Source: Blasia pusilla (lineage: Eukaryota > Marchantiophyta > Marchantiopsida > Blasiales). Taken from it: a stretch of DNA of 64,000 bases. Shown here piece after piece: positions 34,344 to 44,884 of this stretch. The stretch lies in the NCBI GenBank assembly GCA_050084515.1, contig CM114272.1, positions 4,898,001 through 4,962,000 on the forward strand. Direction: 5' to 3'. Each line of letters opens with the position of its first letter. Positions within the stretch are counted from its first letter, which is position 1. Position numbers and translations under genes: made by a program. The notes under the pieces were generated by a model. It saw only the letters and a program-made list of their open reading frames with translations. It ran no database searches and was not told the DNA's origin.

Positions 34344-34718
34344 TCACTTTGGTCTCGGGGACACTACTTCTTCCACCCAGACCAATTGTACATTTACGTC
34401 GTTTTTGTGCTCTGGTTGAGCCGCTGGAGTGTTTACATATCTGACCAACAAACGCGGGACCTTGGGCTCCGGGCATTCCACGGCAGTGTGCCCGCCCTTC
34501 TTGTAGTTCCCGCATAAGGGATTGAGTCCCACTGGTCGCTTTGGGTTTGGGCAATTATTGGCCCAATGGTCCGCTGCGCCGCAGTTATAACAACAATTTC
34601 GTTTGGTGGGTGGCATGAAGGCCGCCGCGCCCATAATCTGTCTCAGGGGTCTCTGTTCTCTGTATTCCGGAGGTACATACCACGTGATCCAGCTTCTCCC
34701 GGGGTTTGGGGGTGGCAC
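34344..34718 (-). pseudogene. G0 gag C-terminal part with CCHC zinc knuckle
   Basis: The frame contains CYNCGAADHWANNC, a CX2CX4HX4C knuckle that binds nucleic acid in retroelement nucleocapsids, and a second knuckle-like stretch LCGNYKKGGHTAVEC in which the second Cys is Tyr. It continues in the frame 33795-34262 after a frameshift near 34300. In G1 the second knuckle is intact (CGNCKKGGHTTVEC). Confidence 0.8.
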
Positions 34719-34924
34719 CGCTTGGACGACATAGCACCCTTCCCACTATTCCGGTTCATACCACCCTTCTTCAATAGGGGCCTCTTCCTGGATCCACCGT
34801 AGATCCCTCTGAGTAGGGCATTCCTGTACAGTATGCCCCTAGGTTCCACAACTACTACACCAAATGTTGGGCCTCATCAGCCCAGGTCGTCTTCTGGGGT
34901 CCTTCTGGGCCGCCAGATGTACCT

Positions 34925-36046
34925 TCAACTCAGCCATTTTTTACTGAGTTCCTCCATGGCCGACTTGCCGGCCTTCCTTGCCGTCCCTCTCACTGGACTT
35001 TCCAACCGCTGGGGACAACCCTTCGTGCTTGGTCGGGTTTTGTTCTGGTGCTTGGGGGAGCGATGATGCCTGCTCTTCCCTTTCCTTTTAGCTTTCACCT
35101 CCTGCTCCGAGTCCGAGGACTCGGACGAATCCTCTGTAGAGGATTCTGTGTCTATGGAGGACGCTTCGTCTTCAGACGAAGCACTAGTCTGCGACGCCCC
35201 TCTCCGTTGGTGACGCCGTCTTCGTGTTCGGCGGGACTTTTCTGAGGCTTCGTACGCCTCAATGGAGGCTATGACCGCCTCCAGGGAATCCCGTTGGCCT
35301 CTCCGGCAATACCGATCAATTTCTCTGGACAAGCCGGACAGGAACCAATCTACCAATTGGGAGGTAGTCGTGTGCTCCTGCTTATTCACAAGGCTCCGGA
35401 ACCTTTGGGTATATTCTCGGAGGGTCTCCTTCTTTCTTTGCTTCAGGTCGCGAAGCTTTGTAGGAAGCCTGTCCTCGAACTCCAAGTCGCGGAACTCATG
35501 TAGGAAGGATTCCAAGACCCTTTTCCAGGTTTCCGTGACTTCTGCTCCGAGACCTTCGTACCACTGGCTTGCTCGCTTCTTGAGCAGGCCCGGAAAGACT
35601 CGTAACAAATCCTCCTCTGCCCCTTCCCCATTGGCTTTTGCGACATGGGTGAATTCAAGCACAAAGTTATCCACATCGTCTCGTCGTCCCCCAGCAAAGG
35701 TGGGGTACCTTAGCAGAGTTTTTCTAGTGTTGGCCATGGGAACCGCTCTCCTGCTGGCTCCCGGGCTTGATGCTCGAGAGGGAGGAGGTAAAAGTGCCGC
35801 CCGAGGTGCTCTGATCGGCTCCTCGCTCCTTGACTCCCCAAAGGGATCCCAGGACGACTCTTCGTCCGACTGCGAACTGGTAGGGGACGTAGTGGAGAAT
35901 TTGTCCCTTTCTTTCTTCTTGCTCTTCGCCTTCGGACGAGGATGAAGACTTGGAGACGAACCAGGCGGTCTCCAAGCCGGTTCTTCGTTCTCGCCGCTGC
36001 GCCCGATCGGCTCATTTGCTCGCGAAGAGGGCCGAGAGCCTTCCAT
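34925..36046 (-). CDS. G0 gag polyprotein N-terminal part
   Basis: A 373-codon frame with the retrotransposon gag core: ANTRKTLLRYPTFAGG, then FPGLLKKRASQWYEGL, ETWKRVLESFLHEFRD and TLREYTQRFRSLV. These match the conserved helices of plant gypsy gag proteins (Trp-Tyr, then the REYxxRF-type helix). Arg/Ser-rich sequence lies before and after. It forms the capsid shell around the RNA. No other gypsy element in the window keeps this part. The Met at 36046 is 430 bp inside the element, a usual distance after the primer site. Confidence 0.85.
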   Translation of the reverse strand: MEGSRPSSRANEPIGRSGENEEPAWRPPGSSPSLHPRPKAKSKKKERDKFSTTSPTSSQSDEESSWDPFGESRSEEPIRAPRAALLPPPSRASSPGASRRAVPMANTRKTLLRYPTFAGGRRDDVDNFVLEFTHVAKANGEGAEEDLLRVFPGLLKKRASQWYEGLGAEVTETWKRVLESFLHEFRDLEFEDRLPTKLRDLKQRKKETLREYTQRFRSLVNKQEHTTTSQLVDWFLSGLSREIDRYCRRGQRDSLEAVIASIEAYEASEKSRRTRRRRHQRRGASQTSASSEDEASSIDTESSTEDSSESSDSEQEVKAKRKGKSRHHRSPKHQNKTRPSTKGCPQRLESPVRGTARKAGKSAMEELSKKWLS

Positions 36047-36478
36047 AAGTCTCTTGTGGGCTTTGGCAACTTGCGTTCACCCCCACGGTGGCGATAGGGT
36101 AAGGGTCCATGGAGGGAGGTTAACTACTTATTCTTTTTACATCTACAGGAGTGTGCCTGGTGCTCCTAAGCTTCTGCCAAAGTTTTCCTCCCATAAATGC
36201 AAGTACCGGTTTTCACCAAGTACAACTATCGTCCATGGGCGAAGCACCGTTCGGCGACAGGTTCTTTGACCATTCTAATTAGTTGGTCTATTTTCTCTAG
36301 CACCAATGCAGCAAATTTATTTTTATCTTCAAGCATCCATTGTCTTACGGGGGTCGCTAGAGCTAGCCGATGGTCTTTAGTAAGAACTAGATTGTTGGGT
36401 CGTCTAGGGGCGAAGCTTCTTTCTCCGCTCCCTGCTTTCCCATGGGTCTCTCTCTCCCTTCTCAGCCAAGGATATGAT

Positions 36479-36495
36479 CCCCGGCAGCGGCGCCA
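36479..36495 (-). other. Primer-binding site of G0 (tRNA-Asp type)
   Basis: The minus strand reads TGGCGCCGCTGCCGGGG, complementary to the 3' end of plant tRNA-Asp apart from one position. It lies 17 bp inside the LTR. The same site is at 55204-55220. Confidence 0.85.
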
Positions 36496-36512
36496 AAAAG
36501 TCTTCGACTATA

Positions 36513-37649
36513 TGTAATGTCCAAGTGTTTCTTATTTACAATCATTTGTAGAGTTCGATCCCCAAGAGGATCATTGTTGGATGAAAAGAGAGTATAAAGT
36601 GATTATTATGTTGTAAAAGTAGTGTGGTTGATTATATAATTCAAATGTAGTATTCCAGTAACATCTTCCGATCTTTCTTAGTACCTATGTTTTCTTCTTC
36701 AATTCTCTCGAGTGGAATTTAAAGTACGCTCAGGCAAATTGTTCTCTCGACATCGCGGAACCTCACAGAGATCTCAAGAATAAAGTTGGCTTCTCCTACT
36801 TTCGGAATTTAATCCGTCTGGGCAGGTTACTCTATGTCAAACAGATTTCATATAACTCTATGTTGATTATTCCACTGATTCACTCTTCACTCGGCAGACC
36901 CAAAAAGAATACTCAGACATAAGCATCGCACATCAGAATGAATGAATGATTGCTTTACTACTCCATCAAGAATGGGAAGACTTCAAAGTATATACATGCT
37001 CGAGAGGGTACAACTCTCTTGCTCGGACCATTCCTACAGCAGAAGGACTTCATGAGCGAATGATAGTGATAGCTTCTGTCCTGTTTCTTAAATATTCTCG
37101 AGAGTAGGAGCGTTTCTAAGATCCGAAGCGTTCTTGATGAAGTTGGTGTCTCTTCAATATCTGTAACCACCTAGATCTATGGTGTGCGTTCCTTTTCCGA
37201 TGATCTCTAGGAATCCGGAGAACAAAATTGTCCTAATTGTCTATCTGATACAAAGGGTTGCGCTTCTTCCTATGCTAACTGTTTTAACTATGTGCCGGTT
37301 GAATCACAATCATCTTTGAAGCCATTGCGCTGAATTTCGAGGACGAAGCTCTTCATTCTTCATTCTCTTCGTGCTTCGCTCTCCGTGCTTCGCTTAAGAG
37401 CGAAGTAAAATGAAGAGCCGTTGAGCTTCGCTAAGCCCGCGTTGATCCTGGCGTTACGGCTTTTGACTCCTCTAAGGCAAATCCTTGATCTTCCATCTCT
37501 CTCGCCTTGTCTTAGGAGCTTCATGATTCACTTGAATCTTACTCGTTCTTCTCCATAATTGCATATAATAATCCAAACCATAATGTACAAGACTCTTTGT
37601 TCAATAAAAAGATACATTTCTTCCAAAGTACAAAATTGTGGGTATCACA
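36513..37649 (-). repeat. 5' LTR of G0
   Basis: 1137 bp from TGTAATGTCC to GGTATCACA on the plus strand, the same termini as the LTRs at 55238-56379 and 61440-62655. Confidence 0.88.
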
Positions 37650-38103
37650 GGCTGCACAAAATTGGGGATGTCGTCTTGTTCTGAGGCACCCGCGGAACTC
37701 GTCGAGAATGCTGATGTATCGCTGCATCTTGCTCGCCGTGTATTTTGTTGCTACAGATACTGCATCTTGGATGAATTTCGCTTTCAGACGCAGATACCTT
37801 CTCCCTCCGCTCGGCTCGGTCGGCGCTCTTCTTCGTGGCCTGTATCTTCGACCAGCAAAGGATGGTTACGACTACATCTTGGGAAATAAACTTATTTGCC
37901 CAAGTTTTCTTTTTTATCTGAGCACCCTTTGCAAGCATCTGATTGACAAGGGCATCGCCCAAGAACCCACTGTAATCTCCCGGGTGCCTCGTAAGCACCT
38001 TCCTCACCCGATCGCAGTCCTGGATCCAGTGGTGGGTGACATTCCCCTCCGATACAATCCTGCACATCCAAACTCAACCCGTCAGGAAATTACATGGGTT
38101 CCT

Positions 38104-38690
38104 GCAACCCGTCGGACTCCGACAGGTCATCACAGCTCAAGGTCTGATTCTAGGAACGAGCTAAATGATGCAACCCGTCGGAGTCCGACGGATTGCATTC
38201 AGATTTGCTAATGCCTAGTTTCAACCCGTCGGACTCCAACGGGTTGTGCAACTGAACATAGTAACATGAACATAGCAACAATGTCCGACAGGTTGCGCAA
38301 TTGAATGGAAACTTGCAATTTGACGCGAAATTTGGGGAACCAACTTCCGAATGCAACCCGTCGGACTCCGACGGGTTGCTTTGGGCAAAAAACATACTAA
38401 ACCTGCGGTCAGTCGAACAACTCGTCGGAGTGCGACGAGTTGCATTCTTCAAAAAACATCTTGAAAAGGCGGCGAGTCGAGCAACCCTTCGGACTCCGAC
38501 GGTTTGCTTTGGGCAAAAACATACTAAACCTGCGGTCAGTCGAACAACTCGTCGGAGTCCGACGAGTTGCATTCTTAAAAAAACATCCAAAAAAGCGTCG
38601 AGTCGAGCAACCCGTCGGAGTCCGACGAGTTTCTTTCGGAAAAAAAAAAACCTAACCCATTCATCAATCGAGCAACTTGTCGGAGTCCGA
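38104..38690. repeat. Palindrome array in intron 1 of copy 3
   Basis: Units at 38353, 38417, 38481, 38544, 38607 and 38671 are 63-64 bp apart. Units at 38104, 38170 and 38221 are less regular. The two arm versions alternate (ACCCGTCG, ACTCGTCG), and alternate spacers resemble each other, giving a higher-order repeat of about 127 bp. Confidence 0.92.
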
Positions 38691-39903
38691 CCCAGCAAGA
38701 AGATATTCGCGTGTTCATGGCATGCATTGCCATCTCCACCGTCGCCATGTGATGAGGGAATGGATGAAGGACCACTGCCTTCACGCAAAAATGTGCCTCC
38801 AATGAGTTGGGCCGCTCCTCCGCAAACTTGGTCCAAGCCATGAACCTGTGATTTCCATCCCAGATGAAGAAATGCAGATTCCTCATCCAGCTGAATTTCG
38901 TGCCCTCAACTTGCCTTTTGAAGTCCTGGTCTTGCATCCTCCAGAATGTGTCGAGCTTTTCCAAGTCCTCCTCGGTAACCAGAGCTTGGGTTCCATGCTC
39001 GTCGTAAGGCTGAACATAGAAGGGAGGAAAGTTGTCGACGTAGGATGTTGTCACCGCCGATTGTTTAAGCTTCGCGATGTCCTCGTCGGACTGAATTTCG
39101 CGGACGTGTTCCATTGTCCGCAATCGGCAGAGTGGAATCCTCGGGGCGTTGTGGCCCTCCATGAGTGCCATCTGCTTTACCACCTGTCAGAATCGGGACA
39201 AGATCAATAAGCTACACTGAATTCCCAATGAATTGCAATTCACATAATTCAAAAAACCCAGATCCTCTCTTACCCGCTCGAACATGGGGTCGGTTTCTTG
39301 AGCAGCCAACTTGTCTGAGACAGAAGCTGGCAAATTGACTGGGAACTTGTCGATCCGATAGAGGTCGATGTCCTTGGCCGGGCTTGGAGACGAGAGTGAC
39401 CGCTCTCCGGCTTCTTCGGCCATGTCCACCATCTCCAAGCTGGCGGTCCTGATGACCTCGTCGTCATCGATTTGAACTTCTGGCGTTTCCACTATGTTGA
39501 TTGTGTCCCCGGACTTCATGGGGGACATTTCCTGCATCTCAACACTTTCGGTTGGACAGGCAAGGCTATCGTCAATGACTATCGCTTTTTCCCTCCTCGC
39601 TTTAGTCAATTCTGCTCTCCTCACCGACGCGTCCAGACGCTTCTTTTCTCTCTTTTCGTCGGCGATCCTTTTCTTCAAGGCCTGCAACGTCTCAGCTTCT
39701 GCGTTCTGTTTATCAAGCGCCTCTTGAACACGTCTCGCAAGAAGCAGGTGGTTGTGCATCTCCGCTTCCCTTTCCCGCTCCTCGATTTCCTACTGCCTAA
39801 TTTCATTCGCCGAACGAGGCCCAGGAGATGCTGACGCAGGAGTCCTAGTGGACTTTTGAGTGAAGCTCCCAGACTTGTTGGCTTGTGATTTTTTCCTCAT
39901 CAT

Positions 39904-41104
39904 TTTTTCCGGAAATGCCTCCACCTATGTCCGCGATGAATCCCTTGATCAGTCGCCTTGATTATGTCAAGATGGGTAGCTCGAATTGCCTTGATGGATA
40001 GCTCGAATCGTCTCACGATCGTTCAGTCGAACCGTCTTGCTCTCGTTCCCTCCTAGCGACTCGCGATGTGTCGTCGTGTGAAACGCCCCTTCGTATCTGA
40101 TCAGCTGCTGTGCGGGAGAGTGAGGAATGGAGATCGCGAAATGAGAAACTGGAAATGAGCAATTTCTGCCCTATTTATACTTTTCTAGCCGTTGGGCTGA
40201 CCGTTGGGTCCAGTCGTCCGTTCGACGGCGACGTGCCGGAGGTTACGGAAGTCCGAAGGTGAAAAATGGCAACCCGTCGGAGTCCGACAGGTTGCATGCC
40301 TCCGCCATCCTGGGTACCTCGCCACGTGCGCGAGCAACCCGTTGGAGACCGACGGGTTGAGCGCCTCCGTCGTCTTCGGAAAAGAACGCGAGGTATCCAC
40401 GCAACCCGTCGGAGACCGACATGTTGCGCGCCTCCGCCGTGTTTGGGACGGGAACAGGACGTACCCACGCAATCCGTCGGAGACCGTTCGGTTGCACGCT
40501 TCCCTCGTCAAGGGTTAAGAACGCGTGCTTCCCGCGCAAGTCGTCGGAGTCCAACTGGCTGCACACTTCATGTAAGCACCACAAGGCGAGGCCCTTGCGC
40601 AACCCGTTGGAGGGCAGTGGGTTGCACGCCTCACCGTCTGTGGGCAAATAGGTGAGGCACCCACGGAACTCGTCGGGAACAGACGGATTGCACGCCTCCG
40701 GCATCTTCGGGCAAGAAGGAGCGGTATCCGAGCAACTCGTGGGAGAGTGACGGGTTGCTCGATTCGACAATGTTTGGCAGAAGCGTGCAACCTGTCCGGA
40801 GCCGACGGGTTGCAGGCTTCGGTTAGCTTCAGGTAATTTTTGAGTTACCAGGACTCCGACGGGTTCCAAGTGTGATTTGAAACCCTCTGCTTCCCAAATC
40901 CGATAACACATTGCAAGAGAATTGAATGTGTTACAGAATTGGATCCATTGTGTCAGACAATGTCACCCACCAAATTCATCTTGTCAGTAAAAATCTGTTT
41001 TCCTATTCACTATAAATTAAAAATTCTCATTCTCATTCTCATTCTCATTCTCACTCTCATTCTCTTTCTCATTCTCACCCTCCTCCCGTACGAAATTTCT
41101 GGGA
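39904..41104. promoter_or_regulatory. Divergent promoter region between ParB-MTase copy 3 and MULE-like copy B
   Basis: The minus-strand TATA box (GTATAAATAG, 40171-40180) serves the ParB-MTase gene with ATG at 39903. The plus-strand TATAAATT (41011-41018) lies 87 bp before the ATG at 41105 and is followed by an ATTCTC microsatellite (41030-41080). Between the two boxes is a palindrome array at 40269, 40333, 40401, 40469, 40535, 40599, 40664, 40732 and 40786, period 54-68 bp and mostly 64-68. Both genes may therefore share upstream elements. The same layout recurs, truncated, at 20041-20937. Confidence 0.7.
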
Positions 41105-42934
41105 ATGGATAATTATGTTAAGCTCACTTGTGGCAGTCATCTGGCGGCCCTTCCTCAATCAGAAATCATTCGACCCCAAGCTCGTGAGTCTTTCATAGCA
41201 GTGGATGAAAATTTTTTTCATCATTCGATTTCTTCTCCAAATTGGAACCATCTTTGTATCCAAAGATGTTAGGGTGGACGGTACGGAAGACATAATAGGT
41301 GAGACGGTCCAGCTAGTGACCTCTGACCGTAAAGTATGGAATCTCCTACCTCTAGCAAATGGTCAATATAGAGTTTACGGCCTGCCTCTGAATTCGTCTG
41401 TTTCGCAAGTAGACGGTCTAGAATTTCCTAGTGCTTCGAGCTCTACGTTTGCAACTCCAAGCTCTGCAGATCCGGCTTCGACTCCAACTTTGCACGCTCG
41501 TAACAATGTTGTTCTTCCTGAAGAGATTCCGGATGTTATCAACCTCAGTGGATCTGTCGGACACCAATCGGGCCCTCTGTCCGCCTACTCGTTCCTCTTG
41601 CGAGTATCAGGCAATAGTTTGCTTTCGTCTCTGACCTTGAAAATGTTCAAGCACATTCTTGTCGACAAGTGCCGCCGCCCACGCACGATGGTAATTGCAT
41701 TTTTGAGTCGCCTCCACTTTCGCTTGCTCTGCTCAAAAGAAGGATGGAGGGCGCTGAAGGGTATGGACAAAAATCGATTATCATCGATGGTGCAGGCTTC
41801 AACGAACCAGTGCTTCCATTCCAGATGGTCCTTGGATTGTCTCCCGCCGCCAATGCGTGGGAGCCTTGGAGTGTAGAAGTCCAGCATGCCCGTATCTAGA
41901 GCGCAACGGGCGAGTCAATACGTCGTAATTCCCTCCCAAGAATGCAGAAACTCCATACGAGGTCGGTGCCACCATACGCCGGAGGCCATCGATGTCCTCA
42001 TTGTCGGCATCGCCCTTCTGCGTTGGAGCGTGTCCTGCATACATATTTTTCATTGTCCACGACTTGGGCTCCACGTCAGAGTATACAAGGCTGGCAGTTC
42101 ATGTTGGCTCCCATACTCATCCTATGACCGATGCAATTCAAAGACACATCAAGGAGGATGTGGCGAAGAAAGTAGCCGAGGTCTACAGAAACTCTCCGGG
42201 TTCAAAGCCCGGAGTGATCAAGCTCACAACGGCATCACAAATTTGTGAACAATTGCTTGGAATCCTTGGACAGGGCGAGATCACGGCGGTTGAGGAGAAA
42301 CAACTATGGGAAAATCTCGCATTTCTCGCTGATCCTGAATGCTTCCGGAATTTGTTGTGTCAGATACGAGTTCTGGATGGAAAGACGGCCAAAATGGATG
42401 CCATCGCCAGAATCAAGGCCAACTCCTGATTTCCATTCATTCAGAGATGGCAGTTCATGGGCCAAGGAGGCGAGGGATCCAGGGCCTATGTCTTCAAAAT
42501 GTCAACCACAGGTCCGTCGAGTGGCCTCGATCTTATAGATCGAATGAGGGAAGGGAAAGATCTTTACGGGAGCTGGGTAAGCTTTGATATTTGATACAGA
42601 GTGTTGAACGGATGGTTGACGATGGGTGCTCACCTTTATGACCATGTGGAGAAGGGACTCAAAACTATATTTGTCTGTGAAGTAAAGGCAGAAGACGTTG
42701 GCAGTTTGAAGATGTGCTGGTTACTCTTATTGGAGGTGGTGAAGGAAAACAAAAGGCCACCTCCGGAAATTTATGGGTTCATGGCGGACAATGCACAACT
42801 TGGGTGGATTGCTATCCGGGAAGTGTTTTGGGGTGGAGAGGTTCAACCGGAGAGGGAAAGGTTGGATGCTTTCCATTGGCAACACTCTGTGACCCGGTAC
42901 ACCAAATCTTGCATCAAGGAGAATAAGAGGACAG
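41105..42934 (+). pseudogene. MULE-like transposase, copy B
   Basis: Starts MDNYVKLTCGSH at 41105. Parts in order: N-terminal beta-rich segment (FLLQIGTIFVSKDVRV, near 41220-41280), Ser/Pro linker, zinc cluster (Cys residues 41840-42050, ending HVGSHTHP near 42100), a helical linker and the transposase core with VYDHV-type and YGFMADNA segments (42620-42800) and DAFHWQH (42870). Frameshifts lie near 41215 and 41700-41850, and TGA is at 42427-42429. The sequence is cut at 42934 within KENKRTD, where it joins DNA downstream of another Z copy. This copy shows that LGIPG-QGE is contiguous when the solo LTR is absent. Confidence 0.66.
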
Positions 42935-42944
42935 ATCACTCAAG

Positions 42945-43052
42945 CAGTCAACCCGTCGGAATCCGACAGGTTTCCTGGAAATGGTTAAAAAGTTGCAATG
43001 GGCAAAAAGCAAAAAGTTGCAACCCGTCGGAATCATACAGGTTGCAGAATTG
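42945..43052. repeat. Two palindromes downstream of Z copy 4
   Basis: Units near 42949 (centre GAATC) and 43019 (right arm damaged, ATACAGG). The equivalent region after Z copy 3 has units near 31376 and 31443. Confidence 0.7.
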
Positions 43053-43178
43053 TAATTCTGAGTAGCTAAAAGAACACAATCCACAAGTCCAAAAACATCT
43101 ACCAGCAAACTTTTACAAACACCATTATGGGTTGAAAAAATCTCGTCCGAAGGAACCTCGGAAATGTACATTTCACCT

Positions 43179-43498
43179 AGTCTATGATTTCTTCAGCCTC
43201 GTCATCTCAAATTTACTCCTAACTCTCCTCGGTGACAATACCAAAGGAATGTCCTGGGATACAAGTGGCTCCTCTAGCCGATTGTAGACGGGGATCAAAA
43301 ATTTTGGCGAATTCGAGAGCCTTGGCCCCCCCCTAGGTATACCATAACGGTCCCATGTAACCTGATTTGAGTCCCACCGCCTTCCCCGGCAGTATACCTT
43401 GTACGCTTTGCAATGTGACACCCATCCAGTATCAAGATCTGCTCCGTCCCCGGTAATACCATTATGGCAATCGCACAAGTAGAAGGAATCCAACACGT
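43179..43498 (-). pseudogene. Exon Z, copy 4
   Basis: Begins after the CTTCTCTCAG acceptor at 43499. It reads DSFYLCDCHNGITGDGAD, WVSHCKAYKVYCRGRRWDS, then RLSNSPKFLIPVYNR. Two lost bases near 43205 shift the acidic tail out of frame, so the original stop (43177-43179) is not used. This is the best copy across the central part. Confidence 0.52.
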
Positions 43499-43609
43499 CT
43501 GAGAGAAGAAAAGAAGCCTACGCCTGCCTTTACGAGTTGAGGGGAAGGTGCCAAGGGAAGAAGCCCGCCAGATTGCCTCTTAAGTTGGACCAACAGGGAA
43601 AGAGTCCAA

Positions 43610-43760
43610 TCAGGCAACCTGTCGGAATCAGACAGGTTGCTTGGAAGTGGTAAAAAGGGTGTAGTGGTCAAAAAGTGAAAAGTTGCAAGCAGGAGAAATC
43701 CGACGGGTTGCAGTGGTCATAAAGTGAAAAGTTGCAAGTAAGAAATCCGACGAGTTGCAA
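43610..43760. repeat. Palindromes and half sites between exons Z and E of copy 4
   Basis: One full unit near 43613-43640 with step-matched arm changes (GGCAACCTGTCGG with GACAGGTTGC), and half sites near 43690 and 43745. The same layout is at 4289-4436. Confidence 0.7.
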
Positions 43761-43987
43761 AATAGAAGTCCGCGGAGTACATAGACGATCACATTCGTAA
43801 GGACCGATAAATGATTAGCAAACTTTTACAAGCACCACCATCGTTCGAAAAAATCTTCTGCTTTATATCATCCGAAAAAAGCTCGGAACTATACATTTGA
43901 TCTATTCTATGAAATCTTTTGCCTCATAATCAAAAAACTCCCTACTCCAAACGCTGCAGTCAAGCTGGGTCGTTGAGTTCTTTGAAC

Positions 43988-44500
43988 TCACTTGTCATCG
44001 TCCGAGAGCTCTTGCAAAATTACTTTCGGCCTTTCCCTCCCGGTTTTTGGAATCGTTGGAAGTGACGATGGAGTCACTACCAAGGGTGGATCTGGAACCG
44101 GAGCTCTCGGCTTCGGTGGAGAGTTGTACGCCCCAACGAGCCTTTTGTATTCTGCCTTTGCCTCCTTGCAAAGGTCAAACAGTTCCTGCCTTCCCTCGAG
44201 GCAGAGAATCTTCCTGCCACTCTGCCAGGCGCCTTTGATACTTGCCCCTGAAAGTCCCACTAAGTCTAACACCAAGTCACCCGGCCTTGAATTGAGCTCG
44301 ATGAGCATTTGCATCAGGGCTGGCGACTTTTCCCTTCCTCCCAGAAGTGGGGTACTGTCTTGCATGTAAATTCCCGGGGGGGAATTGTACAAACTATCTA
44401 AGCTGTATCCATCTGAGCATGGATCCACAGGATCCTGGATCTTGAACACCTGGAAATTGTGCTCAGGCCAAACAAAGCAGTACACGTAGGAGTGGTCCAT
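43988..44500 (-). CDS. Intact terminal exon E of copy 4: SAM-binding half of a beta-class DNA methyltransferase-like domain
   Basis: The 170-codon exon starts at the ATGGACC after a TTTACAG acceptor and ends with the acidic tail DDDK. Residues 62-75 (REKSPALMQMLIEL) match motif X (E-K-P-x-x-L). PGDLVLDLVGLSGAS matches the SAM-binding segment GDxVLDPFxGSGTT, but Pro, Phe and the first Gly of GSG are changed. KILCLEGRQELF matches the next strand with its acidic residue (Glu) that would contact the SAM ribose. The same changes occur in copies 1 and 3, so they predate the duplications. Confidence 0.65.
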   Translation of the reverse strand: MDHSYVYCFVWPEHNFQVFKIQDPVDPCSDGYSLDSLYNSPPGIYMQDSTPLLGGREKSPALMQMLIELNSRPGDLVLDLVGLSGASIKGAWQSGRKILCLEGRQELFDLCKEAKAEYKRLVGAYNSPPKPRAPVPDPPLVVTPSSLPTIPKTGRERPKVILQELSDDDK

Positions 44501-44580
44501 CTGTAAATCAGAACGTTGGAAACAATGTCAGAAACTAAAGAAGTCACCTTGAGAACATTTTCAATAACTGACTTTGGATC

Positions 44581-44884
44581 AACCCGTCGGGCTCCATTGT
44601 TTTTGTCCGTGAGCAGCCCATCGGAAGGCGACGGGTTGGTGGCTTAGAGCAGCCCATGCTCGCCTGAGAGCAACCCGTCGCTATCAGACCGGTTGCATCC
44701 AAAAACCAAAATCAACTGGGAAAAACCAAAAGCAACTGCAACCCGTCGGGTTCCGACGGGTTGCAAGTACACCGCGGTTTTCTCTGTATGTGGGAAAGAT
44801 GCAACCCGTCGAAAACCGACAGGTTGCTCTCAGCCGAGCAGGGGCTGCTCTATGCCAGCAACCCGTCGCCTTCCGACGGGTTGC
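44581..44884. repeat. Palindrome array in the last intron of copy 4
   Basis: Units at 44612, 44670, 44738, 44801 and 44858, spacing 57-68 bp, with centres GAAGG, CTATC, GGTTC, AAAAC and CCTTC. Order and spacers match the same intron of copy 1. Confidence 0.9.

Larger units (their letters stand above)
33867..37649 (-). mobile_element. Ty3/gypsy element G0, 5' part only
   Basis: Reads on the minus strand: 5' LTR 37649-36513, primer-binding site, leader, gag, zinc knuckle and the start of the region before protease, ending abruptly at 33867 inside copy 3 of the ParB-MTase gene. Protease, pol and 3' LTR are absent. The junction on the left joins GTTATCCATTAG of the element to CTTCCCAAGG of the host exon, so the loss is a deletion after insertion or an aberrant integration. 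Confidence 0.82.
32377..39903 (-). pseudogene. ParB-like/DNA methyltransferase-like gene, copy 3, interrupted by gypsy sequence
   Basis: This copy shows the gene's 5' end. Exon A 39903-39274 starts MMRKKSQANKSG (basic), then a coiled coil around 39780-39600 and an acidic segment ending FER. Exon B is 39183-38711 and intact, with WDGNHRF. Exon C starts at 38059, loses about 800 nt near 37700, and is cut at 37650 by gypsy DNA (33867-37649). It resumes at 33866 with RHRQTTTRTS and runs to about 33420; motif IV is damaged here (LLIAEVGRG). Exon E is 32845-32377, with REKSPALMQ and DLVGLSGAS and a short deletion before the acidic end. TAG at 39790-39792 replaces Gln. The donor after exon B reads GCGAAT. 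A TATA box lies at 40171-40179. Confidence 0.72.

Noticed and set aside
38150-38843. Frames of 180-228 codons through the intron 1 array
   Set aside because: The same palindrome translations fused to the ends of exon B; splice borders and comparison of copies show this is intron.
40185-40911. Overlapping open frames of 70-220 codons in the promoter array (both strands)
   Set aside because: They encode repeated Arg/Ser/Pro/Thr words that are only translations of the palindromes and spacers in several frames.
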